From a bacterium (lineage in GTDB: Bacteria; Myxococcota_A; UBA9160; UBA4427), in contig JAUIMK010000009.1 of the NCBI GenBank assembly GCA_030432735.1, positions 1 through 33,611 of the forward strand: 33,611 bases of DNA, written 5' to 3'. The translations under genes were made by a program, and so were the position numbers. This document shows positions 7,377 to 16,371 of this stretch, one piece after another. How positions within the stretch are numbered: the stretch's first letter is position 1; the number at the start of each line of letters is the position of its first letter. Under the pieces are notes generated by a model, which was given only the letters and a program-made list of their open reading frames with translations, was not told the origin of the DNA and did not search any database.

Positions 7377-7704
7377 GCCCGCTCCCGGGGGCGACGTCCG
7401 CTGGGTCGACGTCCCGGTCCCGATGCCGCCGGAGGGGCAGGTCGCCGCGTTCACCGTCGGTGACCTCGCGCTCCTGCTCTGCAACGCCGAAGGCGCGCCC
7501 TACGTCCTGCACGACGAGTGCCCGCACGTGCGGGTCTCGATGGCCGGGGCGCTGATCCGGGGTACGCTCCTCGAATGCCCGCTGCACGGTGGGCTGATGG
7601 ACGTCCGGGACGGCTCGCCGCAGGGCATGCCGATCCGGCGCGCCGGAACCTGTTATGCGGTTCGCGCGGAGGGCGATGCTCTCCAGGTCGCGCTTCCCGC
7701 TTGA
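7369..7704 (+). CDS. Rieske [2Fe-2S] ferredoxin
   Basis: A 111-residue protein starting at GTG 7369, overlapping the oxygenase stop by eight bases, so translation is probably coupled. The cluster ligands are C51-x-H53 (HDECPHV) and C70-x2-H73 (LECPLHGG), the spacing of dioxygenase-type ferredoxins. It should carry electrons from an unlinked reductase to the oxygenase encoded just upstream. The C-terminal PIRRAGTCYAVRAEGDAL resembles the PxxxLxxYxVxxxGxxV ending of BphA3/NdoA-type ferredoxins. Confidence 0.93.
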   Translation: MSEPAPGGDVRWVDVPVPMPPEGQVAAFTVGDLALLLCNAEGAPYVLHDECPHVRVSMAGALIRGTLLECPLHGGLMDVRDGSPQGMPIRRAGTCYAVRAEGDALQVALPA

Positions 7705-7745
7705 ACGTGGCGCGGAACGATCGCGCCACACGCCAGGAGATGGAC

Positions 7746-9482
<1,737 letters not shown>

Positions 9483-9504
9483 CATTCGACTGAGGAGATC
9501 CGAG

Positions 9505-10044
9505 ATGCAGGTCCGCTGGTCCCACTCCGTGCTCAAGGTGCGCGACATCGAAGCGATGATCGCTTTCTATACCGACATGCTGGACTTCGTCGTCGCCGAC
9601 CGCGGTCCGCTTCCGCTCCCGGGCGAGCCGGAGATCGTCTTCCTCAGCGGAAGCTCGAGCGACCACCACCAGCTCGCCCTGACGGATGGGCGGGGCGAAG
9701 AGGACGCTTCGAGCCTCGAGCACAACGCCTTCCGGGTGGAGTCCCTCACCGACGTGAAGACGATGATCGACAAGGTGTCGAAGGATCCGCGCGTGAAGAG
9801 CCACATGCCCCTCACCCACGGCAACGCGATCTCGGTCTACTTCTCGGACCCGGAAGGCAACGGAATCGAGGTCTTCTGCGACTCGCCCTGGCACGTGAAG
9901 CAGCCGGCGGCGCAGGGCTGGGATCCGACCATGTCCGACGAAGAGGTCCTGGCCGACGTGAAGGCGAAGTTCGAGAACGATTCGGAGTTCCGTCCGATGG
10001 AGGAGTATCGGGCGGCGAAGGCCAGGGAGTTCGGCGAGGTCTGA
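9505..10044 (+). CDS. VOC-family protein (glyoxalase/extradiol dioxygenase fold)
   Basis: A 179-residue protein built of two beta-alpha-beta-beta-beta modules. H7 (RWSHSVLKV), H73 (LEHNAFRV) and E122 (GNGIEVFCD) lie at the expected strand positions for a 2-His-1-Glu metal site, the arrangement of catechol 2,3-dioxygenase-type enzymes. The SDPEGNGIEVF signature is typical. The C-terminal 50 residues are a charged helical tail. GAGGAG precedes ATG 9505 by seven bases. It is 22 bp from the amidohydrolase gene and is probably the last gene of the Rieske cluster. Ring cleavage after hydroxylation would fit the context, but lyase or isomerase roles are equally possible. Confidence 0.88.
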   Translation: MQVRWSHSVLKVRDIEAMIAFYTDMLDFVVADRGPLPLPGEPEIVFLSGSSSDHHQLALTDGRGEEDASSLEHNAFRVESLTDVKTMIDKVSKDPRVKSHMPLTHGNAISVYFSDPEGNGIEVFCDSPWHVKQPAAQGWDPTMSDEEVLADVKAKFENDSEFRPMEEYRAAKAREFGEV

Positions 10045-10046
10045 GG

Positions 10047-10061
10047 CGGGCGAGGCGCCCG
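10047..10061. terminator. Hairpin between convergent genes
   Basis: CGGGCG, loop AGG, CGCCCG: a perfect six-pair stem in the 40-bp gap between the VOC gene and the convergent carboxylase gene. There is no T-run on either strand, so a factor-dependent or bidirectional terminator is only a suggestion. Confidence 0.35.
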
Positions 10062-10084
10062 GGAGAGCCCCCCGCTCGCTTCCC

Positions 10085-13000
10085 CTACCAGGTGTCGACG
10101 AAGCGCCGCGGGCCCCGGTCGATCGGTCCGAACGCGTCGAGCCCGCGAAGGATCCGGTCCCGGGTCTCCGCCGGATCGATCACCGCGTCGAACTCGAGCG
10201 CTGCGGCGGCGTTCAGCGCCTTCCCCTTGTCGTACATCACGCCGACGAGCTTCTCGAAGAGCGCGTTCCGTTCCGCGTCCGTCGCGCAGGCCTCGAGCTG
10301 TTTCTTGAAGCCGAGGTTGACGGCGCCTTCGAGGCCCATGCCCCCGATCTCGCCGGTCGGCCACGCCACGGTGTCGAAGGGGGCCGTGAACCCGCCGCCG
10401 GCCATGGCCTGGGCACCGAGCCCGTAGCCCTTGCGGGTGATCACGCAGAAGAGCGGGACGCTCACGTTCGCGCCGACGGTGAAGAGGCGCGAGACCTTGC
10501 GGACCTGCTGCCGTGCTTCGACGTCGGGGCCCACCATGAAGCCCGGCGTGTCGCAGAGCGAGACGATGGGCAGGCCGAAGGCGTCGCAGAGCTGGAGGAA
10601 GCGCGCGGCCTTCTCGGCGCCTGCGTCGTCGATCGCGCCGCCGAGGTGCATCGGATCGTTCGCGATCAGTCCGACGGGCCGGCCCTCGAGCCGGGCGAGC
10701 GCGGTGACCATGCCGGGGGCGAAGGCGCGTCGCAGCTCGAGGAGGCTGCCCCGGTCGAAGAGGCCGAGGATCAGCGCGCGCACGTCGTAGATCCGGCGCC
10801 GATTCTCCGGGATCACGTGCCGCAGGATGCGCGGGTCCGGCGCCTCCCAGGCGCTCGTCGCGCCCTGGAAGTAGGAGAGCGTCCGCCTGGCGACGACCGC
10901 CGCCTCCTGCTCGTCCTCGACGAGCAAGTCGATCACGCCATTCGGGGCCTGGACCGAGGTGGGACCGATCTCCTTCGGCTCGTAGACGCCGAGGCCGCCG
11001 CCTTCGATCATCGCCGGGCCGCCCATGCCGAGGCAGGCATTCTTCGTCGCGATGATCACGTCGGCGCAGCCGGCGAAGGCGGCGCTGCCCGCGAAGCAGT
11101 AGCCCGACACCACCGCGATCCGCGGCACCATGCCCGACAGCTTCGCGAAGGCGGAGAAGCTCGTGATGTTGAGGCCCGCGACGAAGACGTCGCTGGCGTC
11201 GGTGTCGTTCGGTCTCCCGCCGCCGCCTTCCGGATAGAAGACGACGGGCATCCGGCCGTGCTCGGCGATCTCGAGGATGCGATCGATCTTCTTGTGGTGG
11301 AAGAAGCCCTGGGTTCCGGCGAGGACCGTCGCATCGACGACGAGCAGCGCACAGCGCGCGGCTTCGGCGTCGAAGAGGTCGCCGTTCACGCGACCCGTTC
11401 CGGTGATGATCGCGTCCGCCGGCGTCTTCGCCCGCAGCTCCTCGACCGGGCGCACCTTCTTCATCGCGGCGATCGCGAAGCCACCGTATTCCGAGAAGCT
11501 GCCCTCGTCGCAGACCGCCGCGAGGTTCTCGCGGGCGGTCCGTTGCCCTCGCGCGCGCCTGCGCGCGACGGCGTCGGGGCGGGCCGCGTCCTCCAGCAGC
11601 GCTTCGCGCGCGCGGAGCGCGGCGAGATCCGGTCGGATCGCATCGAGGTCGATCTCGACGCGCGCGCGGGCTTCGTCGGAGGCGGGCGCCTGCGCCTCGA
11701 GGACGAGCAGGAGCTGGCCCTCGGCGACGACGTCGCCGACTTCGGCCAGGCACGTGGCGACCCTTCCGCTCACCGTCGCTTCGATCACGTGCTCCATCTT
11801 CATCGACTCGAGCACCGCGAGCGGCGCTCCCGCGGACACGGCGTCCCCGGCCCCGACGTACCACTCGAGCACGGTCCCGATCAGGGGCGCACGGATCGCC
11901 GTCCCTCCCTCCGCGAGCTCGGGCTCCGACGCCTCGGCGGTCCGCCCCGCCTGGGCGGCGGTCGCGGCGCCGGCCCGGGCGTCGCCTGCGTGGCCCTCCG
12001 GCGCCGGACGTCGGCTCCGCCGGACGGCCGCTTCGCGGGCGAGCCCGCTCGCCCGGGTCTCGACGAAGCGCGTCGTCGCGGCGCCGGAGAGCGCCTCCGG
12101 ACGCGCGACGAGCGCCGAGAGCCAGTCGAGGTTGGTGTCGGGACCTTCGATGCGGAACTCCTGGAGCGCGCGCTCGAGCCGAGCGGTCAGTCTCGATGCA
12201 TCGCCGTCCGACCGCACGACCAGCTTCGCGAGCAGGGAGTCGAAGGCGGGGTGGGGCGCGAGCCCTTCGCGCATCGCCGAATCGACCCGGACGCCCGGGC
12301 CGCTCGGGGGGCGCCAGCGGGTGACGAGGTCCGCGCTCGGCTGCACCGTCCCGTCGGCACCGAGGGTCTCGGCGAGCACGCGCACCTGGACGGCACGGCC
12401 ACGGCGCGGCGGCGGCGATGCGAGACCGAGCTCCGCGAGCGATCGGCCCTCGGCCAGGGAGAGCTGCACGTCGACGAGATCCACGCCGGTGATCTCCTCG
12501 GTCACGGTGTGCTCGACCTGGAGCCGGGGATTCGCCTCGATGAAGAACGTCTCGCCGCTCGCGGTCAGGAGGAACTCGAAGGTGCCGACGCCGACGAAGC
12601 CCGCCGCGCGCGCGAGGGTGTGCGCGGCCTCGATCAGGTGGTCGCGTACCGATGCTTCGAGGCCCGGCGCCGGCGCGAGCTCGACGAGCTTCTGATGGCG
12701 GCGCTGCAGCGAGCAGTCGCGCTCCCACAGGTGCCCGATCTCTCCGTTCGCGTCGGCGACGATCTGGATCTCGATGTGTCGCGCGTCTTCGACGAGGCGC
12801 TCTGCGTAGAGCGCGCCGGAGCCGAAGGCCCGCTCCGCTTCGGAGGCGCAGCGCTCGAAGATCGCCGCGACGTCGTCGCCGCGATCGATGCGTCGCATCC
12901 CGCGTCCGCCGCCGCCGGCCACGGCCTTCAGCAGGATCGCCCCGTCCGCCGGCTCCTCGGCGAGGAACGTTTCCACCGATTCGATGGAGCAGGGCGCTCC

Positions 13001-13405
13001 GATCCCCGGGACGATCGTGACCTTGTGCTCGTCGGCGAGCGCGCGGGCGGCGTGCTTGTCGCCGAAGAGCGCGAGCGTCTCGGGCGCGGGGCCGACGAAG
13101 GTGAGGCCCGCGTCCGCGCAGGCCCGCGCGAGGTCGGCGCTCTCGGACAGGAAGCCGTAGCCCGGGTGGAGCGCGTCGCATCGCTGCGACGTCGCCACGC
13201 GCACGAGGTCGGCGACGTCGAGGTAGGCGGCGACGCCGCGACCGGCGAGGGGCGCGGTCGCGTCGGAACCGTACTCGGCCGCCAAGGCCGCGTCCTCGGG
13301 CGCGTGGACCGCGACGGATTCGAGGCCGCGCTCCCGGGCGGTCCGCGCGATCCGGAGGGCGATCTCTCCGCGGTTGGCGATCAGGAGACGTCGCATCGGG
13401 GACAT
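10085..13405 (-). CDS. Single-chain biotin-dependent acyl-CoA carboxylase (BC-BCCP-CT fusion, LCC-like)
   Basis: At 1106 residues it carries all carboxylase activities on one chain. Biotin carboxylase spans about 4-450 (RRLLIANRGEIALRI; ATP-grasp loop GGGGRGMRR at 164-172; EANPRLQVEHT at 290-299). The biotin carrier domain is at about 500-570, with biotinyl Lys536 in ESMKM. The carboxyltransferase spans about 600-1100, with oxyanion-hole stretches SGYCFAGSAAFAGCAD near 767 and GYGLGAQAMAGGG near 993. This order matches the single-chain long-chain acyl-CoA carboxylase known from mycobacteria and Rhodopseudomonas. It fixes bicarbonate onto acyl-CoA in the cytoplasm. The linker at 450-500 is Ala/Arg/Gly-rich. 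ATG 13405 or ATG 13396 could start it, and neither has a strong ribosome site. It is convergent with the Rieske cluster and divergent from the nitroreductase gene. Confidence 0.94.
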   Translation of the reverse strand: MSPMRRLLIANRGEIALRIARTARERGLESVAVHAPEDAALAAEYGSDATAPLAGRGVAAYLDVADLVRVATSQRCDALHPGYGFLSESADLARACADAGLTFVGPAPETLALFGDKHAARALADEHKVTIVPGIGAPCSIESVETFLAEEPADGAILLKAVAGGGGRGMRRIDRGDDVAAIFERCASEAERAFGSGALYAERLVEDARHIEIQIVADANGEIGHLWERDCSLQRRHQKLVELAPAPGLEASVRDHLIEAAHTLARAAGFVGVGTFEFLLTASGETFFIEANPRLQVEHTVTEEITGVDLVDVQLSLAEGRSLAELGLASPPPRRGRAVQVRVLAETLGADGTVQPSADLVTRWRPPSGPGVRVDSAMREGLAPHPAFDSLLAKLVVRSDGDASRLTARLERALQEFRIEGPDTNLDWLSALVARPEALSGAATTRFVETRASGLAREAAVRRSRRPAPEGHAGDARAGAATAAQAGRTAEASEPELAEGGTAIRAPLIGTVLEWYVGAGDAVSAGAPLAVLESMKMEHVIEATVSGRVATCLAEVGDVVAEGQLLLVLEAQAPASDEARARVEIDLDAIRPDLAALRAREALLEDAARPDAVARRRARGQRTARENLAAVCDEGSFSEYGGFAIAAMKKVRPVEELRAKTPADAIITGTGRVNGDLFDAEAARCALLVVDATVLAGTQGFFHHKKIDRILEIAEHGRMPVVFYPEGGGGRPNDTDASDVFVAGLNITSFSAFAKLSGMVPRIAVVSGYCFAGSAAFAGCADVIIATKNACLGMGGPAMIEGGGLGVYEPKEIGPTSVQAPNGVIDLLVEDEQEAAVVARRTLSYFQGATSAWEAPDPRILRHVIPENRRRIYDVRALILGLFDRGSLLELRRAFAPGMVTALARLEGRPVGLIANDPMHLGGAIDDAGAEKAARFLQLCDAFGLPIVSLCDTPGFMVGPDVEARQQVRKVSRLFTVGANVSVPLFCVITRKGYGLGAQAMAGGGFTAPFDTVAWPTGEIGGMGLEGAVNLGFKKQLEACATDAERNALFEKLVGVMYDKGKALNAAAALEFDAVIDPAETRDRILRGLDAFGPIDRGPRRFVDTW

Positions 13406-13718
13406 GTTATTCGATGGCTCCGGAGATCGAGGGCTCGGTGATCGCGTCGTCGGGAGAGGGCGGTGCGGCGTCCGCTCCGTCCCGGTGGGACCTTACGCGG
13501 GTCAGGCGGGCCTTGCGCGGGGAGCGGAGAGCGCCTCGATCTCGTTCGGCCACCTCCGGCGCCGCCGAAGCGACGGCCACCGCTCGTGGAGTATGGTGCA
13601 GATCGAGGTCGAATTGGTCACCATCGACCGACCGTCCCGGGACGCTGCGTCGCGGGCGCTGCGGGAATCCGGGACGATGCGTTCCGGTCCGCGAATCCGG
13701 AACCCGAAGAGGAGAATC
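13406..13718. other. 313-bp divergent intergenic region
   Basis: This lies between the carboxylase (minus) and nitroreductase (plus) genes and should contain promoters for both. No gene is credible here: the frames are Arg/Ser-rich shadows. Near 13617-13634 a weak GGTC...GACC inverted repeat is present, not strong enough to call an operator. Confidence 0.5.
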
Positions 13719-14357
13719 ATGCTCGACCTCGATCCCGATGCCCTGCTGACGACGACCCGCGCGGTGCGCAAACGACTCGACTTCGAGCGGCCGGTTCCGC
13801 GAGCGCTGATCGAGGAATGCCTGGAGATCGCCTTCCAGGCGCCCAACGGCGGCAACATGAACAACTGGCGCTGGATCGTGGTCGACGATGCGGAGCTCAT
13901 GGCGAAGGTGGCCGCCATCTACAACGGGGGTCTCGACGACTACGTCGCCAAGCTCGACGAGAGCGGCGGCTATCCCGGAGCGGTCGTGCCGCGGGCGGAC
14001 CTGATCAGCACCTCGGTGGATCATCTCCGGGAGAACTTCCACCGCCTCCCCGCGGTGCTGATCCCCGTCTTCGCCGGCCGGATGGAGCAGGCGAACGTCT
14101 TCTACCAGGCGAGCTCCTGGGGCTCGATCATCCAGTCGGTCTGGAGCTTCATGCTCGCGCTGCGGGCGAGGGGGCTCGGCAGCGCCTGGACGACGGGGCA
14201 CCTCTGGCGGGAGGCGGACCTCGCGGAGCTCCTCGAGATTCCGGCGCATTTCACCCAGGTCGGCCTGTTCCCCATCGCCTACACGAAGGGGACCGACTTC
14301 AAACCGGCGTTTCGGAAGGATGCGTCGGAGGTGATCGGCTGGAACGGATTCGGCTGA
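13719..14357 (+). CDS. Nitroreductase-family flavoprotein
   Basis: A 212-residue protein from ATG 13719, preceded by AGAGGAG. The N-terminal TTTRAVRKRLDFERPVP followed by QAPNGGNMNNWRWIVV is the FMN-binding start of nitroreductases. The central WGSIIQSVWSFMLALRARGLGSAWTT and the C-terminal LLEIPAHFTQVGLFPIAYT correspond to the dimer and second FMN-binding parts. Known members use NAD(P)H and FMN to reduce nitro groups, quinones, enones or flavins, or perform dehalogenation. The frame extends far upstream without a better start. It is followed 113 bp later by the tetR-led efflux unit, which has its own promoter, so it is probably a separate transcript. Confidence 0.9.
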   Translation: MLDLDPDALLTTTRAVRKRLDFERPVPRALIEECLEIAFQAPNGGNMNNWRWIVVDDAELMAKVAAIYNGGLDDYVAKLDESGGYPGAVVPRADLISTSVDHLRENFHRLPAVLIPVFAGRMEQANVFYQASSWGSIIQSVWSFMLALRARGLGSAWTTGHLWREADLAELLEIPAHFTQVGLFPIAYTKGTDFKPAFRKDASEVIGWNGFG

Positions 14358-14391
14358 GACGGGTGTCTTTCCCTTCTCTCGACGCGTGAGC

Positions 14392-14420
14392 TTGACGCTA
14401 GTGGATCCAGGGGCTATGTA
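14392..14420 (+). promoter_or_regulatory. Sigma-70-type promoter of the tetR efflux operon
   Basis: TTGACG at 14392-14397 and TATGTA at 14415-14420 are separated by 17 bases. The -35 box is near-consensus and the -10 box is weak. The operator palindrome begins two bases downstream of the -10 box, an arrangement expected for repression. Confidence 0.55.
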
Positions 14421-14422
14421 AC

Positions 14423-14444
14423 GGTGGTCAATCGACTGACCGCC
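14423..14444. promoter_or_regulatory. Operator palindrome, probable TetR autoregulatory site
   Basis: GGTGGTCAATC|GACTGACCGCC is a 22-bp inverted repeat with 9 of 11 position pairs complementary. It lies between the promoter and the tetR-family start codon, covering the likely transcription start. The size and position are typical of TetR operators. Confidence 0.65.
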
Positions 14445-14470
14445 CGTCAAGTCACAGGACCCCCGTTCAA

Positions 14471-15205
14471 ATGAGTTCATCGTCCCCGAGGGAGCTTCCC
14501 CGGGACGCCCGCGCCACCCGCCTCGCGGAGTCGATCGCCGAGATCGCCGACTGCGAGAACGCCGGGGAGGACGCTGCCGCCGACGTGTCACCGCGACGCG
14601 CCGGATCTCGTCAGGCAGAACGTCGCAAGCGCCAGCGTGAGGAAGCCCGTCGCACCATTCTGGACGCCACCGAGGCGTTGATGATCGAGGAGAACGGCTC
14701 GGACTTCTCGATCCGCGCCCTCGGCAAGCGCGCCGGATACTCCGCGCCGACCGTCTACCACTATTTCGGAGACAAGGACGGCCTGATCGACGCGCTCCTC
14801 GAGGAGCGCGTCTCCCGCCTCGCGGACGAGCTCGAGCGGGTGGCGCCGACCGGCGATGCCCCGTCGGACCTGCGCGCGATGCTCCTCGCCTACATCCACT
14901 TCAGCGCCGACAACCCGAACGTCACCCGCCTCATGTCGACGCTCTCCCGCAAGGGCGAGAGCCGCGAGCCGGCGGCGATGCAGCGCGTGAAGGACCAGAT
15001 CGGGGGTGCGATCGATCGCTTCGGGGCGCACGGACGCCTCGGCGTCTTCGATCGCGACAGCGCGGGGCAGATCCTCTGGGCGCTCGCCCACGGCCTCGTC
15101 TCCTTCCGACTCTCACAGCCCGATTTCAGTCTGGACGACCGCCTCGTCGAGCGTGCGCTGGACGCCCTTTTCCTCGGCATGGCCGAGATGGAGAACCCCT
15201 CGTGA
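14471..15205 (+). CDS. TetR/AcrR-family transcriptional regulator
   Basis: A 244-residue protein. An unusual N-terminal extension of about 50 residues, acidic and then basic (RRAGSRQAERRKRQREEARR), precedes the DNA-binding domain. The helix-turn-helix lies at about 75-105: FSIRALGKRAGYSAPTVYHYFGDKDGL, which matches the TetR signature ending in YxYFxxKxxL. The C-terminal ligand and dimer domain (about 115-240) is of the common WHG/AcrR type. No internal ATG gives a better start, although GTG 14586 would remove the extension. It heads an operon with an RND adaptor and pump, overlapping the adaptor start (TGATG), so it most likely represses this pump and itself through the palindrome at 14423. 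Confidence 0.92.
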   Translation: MSSSSPRELPRDARATRLAESIAEIADCENAGEDAAADVSPRRAGSRQAERRKRQREEARRTILDATEALMIEENGSDFSIRALGKRAGYSAPTVYHYFGDKDGLIDALLEERVSRLADELERVAPTGDAPSDLRAMLLAYIHFSADNPNVTRLMSTLSRKGESREPAAMQRVKDQIGGAIDRFGAHGRLGVFDRDSAGQILWALAHGLVSFRLSQPDFSLDDRLVERALDALFLGMAEMENPS

Positions 15206-16371
15206 TGACCCTCGCTCACTGCGCTCGAAAGCGAAGCCGCCTGCGCGGCCTGTCGTTCGCGCTCGTCGCCGCGCTGTCCGCGGGCGTCACCGGCTGCGGC
15301 GAAGAAGAGGTGACGGTCGAGGAGCTCCTGCCCTCGGTCTCGGTCTACGTGGTCGAGTCGCGCACCCTGGCCGAGGAGATCGAGGCCAGCGGGGATCTCG
15401 AGGCCCGCTTCCACACCGAGATCGCCGCCGAGGTCGAAGGCCGGGTCACGGACCTCACGATCGACGAGGGCGGCTCCGTCGAGGAAGGCGTCGTCGTGAT
15501 CGAGATCGATCCCGAGCGCCGCAAGCTCGACCTCGCCGCGGCGGAGGCCCGGCTGGCGCAGGCGCGCGCGGAGCTCGCCAACCAAAAGCGCAAGACGAAG
15601 CGGATCCGCGAGCTGCGTTCCCAGAACGTGTCCTCGATCCAGCAGCTCGAGGAGGCGGAGACGATGCTCGCGTTGGCGCGCTCCGCGGTCAGCGCGGAAC
15701 AGGCGGCGGTCGGCGTCGCCGAGCGCCGCGTGCGCGACTCCTCGGTGGCGGCGCCCTTCGCGGGACTGGTCGCGCGTCGATCCGTCGAGCTCGGCCAGTT
15801 CGTGCAGGTCGGGAAGTCGCTCTTCGAGCTCGTGGCCCTCGACCCGCTGGAGGCGATCTTCAGCCTGACCGAGCTCGATACCGAGCGGGTTCGCGTCGGC
15901 CAGAAGGTCGACATCACCGTCGGTGCGTTCCCCGGACGCGTCTTCGAGGGGCGGGTCACGTTCGTCGCCCCGACCGTCGACCCGGCGACCCGGACGCTCC
16001 GCATCAAGGCCGAAGTCGACAACTCGGAGGGGCACCTGCGCCCGGGGCTCTTCGCGCGCATCAACCTCGGCGTCGCCGAGCGATCGAACGTGCTGATGGT
16101 CCCGGCCGAGGCGTTGATCCAGCGCGTCGGCGGCGCCTCGATCTATCGCGTGAAGACGACCGAAGGCAACGAGGGGCGGGTCGAGCGCGTCTCCGTCGAG
16201 GTGGGCGCGACCGACGGCGACTTCATCGAGGTGCGCGGCGACGTGCGGCCGGGAGACGCGATCGTGCGTCGTGGCCACGGGGGGCTCGCCAACGGCATGT
16301 CCGTGGTCGTGCGCGGCTCGTCCCAGTCCCAGGTGGCCGCCGGTGAGGCCGCCGGGGGGACCGACTCGTGA
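15205..16371 (+). CDS. RND efflux periplasmic adaptor (HlyD/MFP family), lipoprotein
   Basis: A 388-residue membrane-fusion protein. The N-terminus has basic residues, a hydrophobic stretch (LSFALVAALSAGV) and the lipobox VTGC at about residue 31. It would therefore be anchored to the inner membrane by lipid and sit in the periplasm. The lipoyl/barrel-sandwich halves are around EAEVEG-type segments (AAEVEGRVTDLTIDEGGSV and VAAPFAGLVARRSVELGQFV). A helical hairpin lies between them (about 105-165, Ala/Glu/Arg-rich), and beta-barrel and membrane-proximal domains follow. ATG 15205 overlaps the tetR stop; GTG 15202 is one codon earlier and sits eight bases after GGAG. It overlaps the pump gene by four bases. 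Confidence 0.93.
   Translation: MTLAHCARKRSRLRGLSFALVAALSAGVTGCGEEEVTVEELLPSVSVYVVESRTLAEEIEASGDLEARFHTEIAAEVEGRVTDLTIDEGGSVEEGVVVIEIDPERRKLDLAAAEARLAQARAELANQKRKTKRIRELRSQNVSSIQQLEEAETMLALARSAVSAEQAAVGVAERRVRDSSVAAPFAGLVARRSVELGQFVQVGKSLFELVALDPLEAIFSLTELDTERVRVGQKVDITVGAFPGRVFEGRVTFVAPTVDPATRTLRIKAEVDNSEGHLRPGLFARINLGVAERSNVLMVPAEALIQRVGGASIYRVKTTEGNEGRVERVSVEVGATDGDFIEVRGDVRPGDAIVRRGHGGLANGMSVVVRGSSQSQVAAGEAAGGTDS

Noticed and set aside
10646-13441. 931-codon plus-strand ORF antisense to the carboxylase
   Set aside because: It is a shadow of the carboxylase gene without any recognisable domain.
13617-13634. Operator-like GGTC...GACC repeat before the nitroreductase gene
   Set aside because: Only four outer bases pair, and it does not match the TetR operator at 14423 well.
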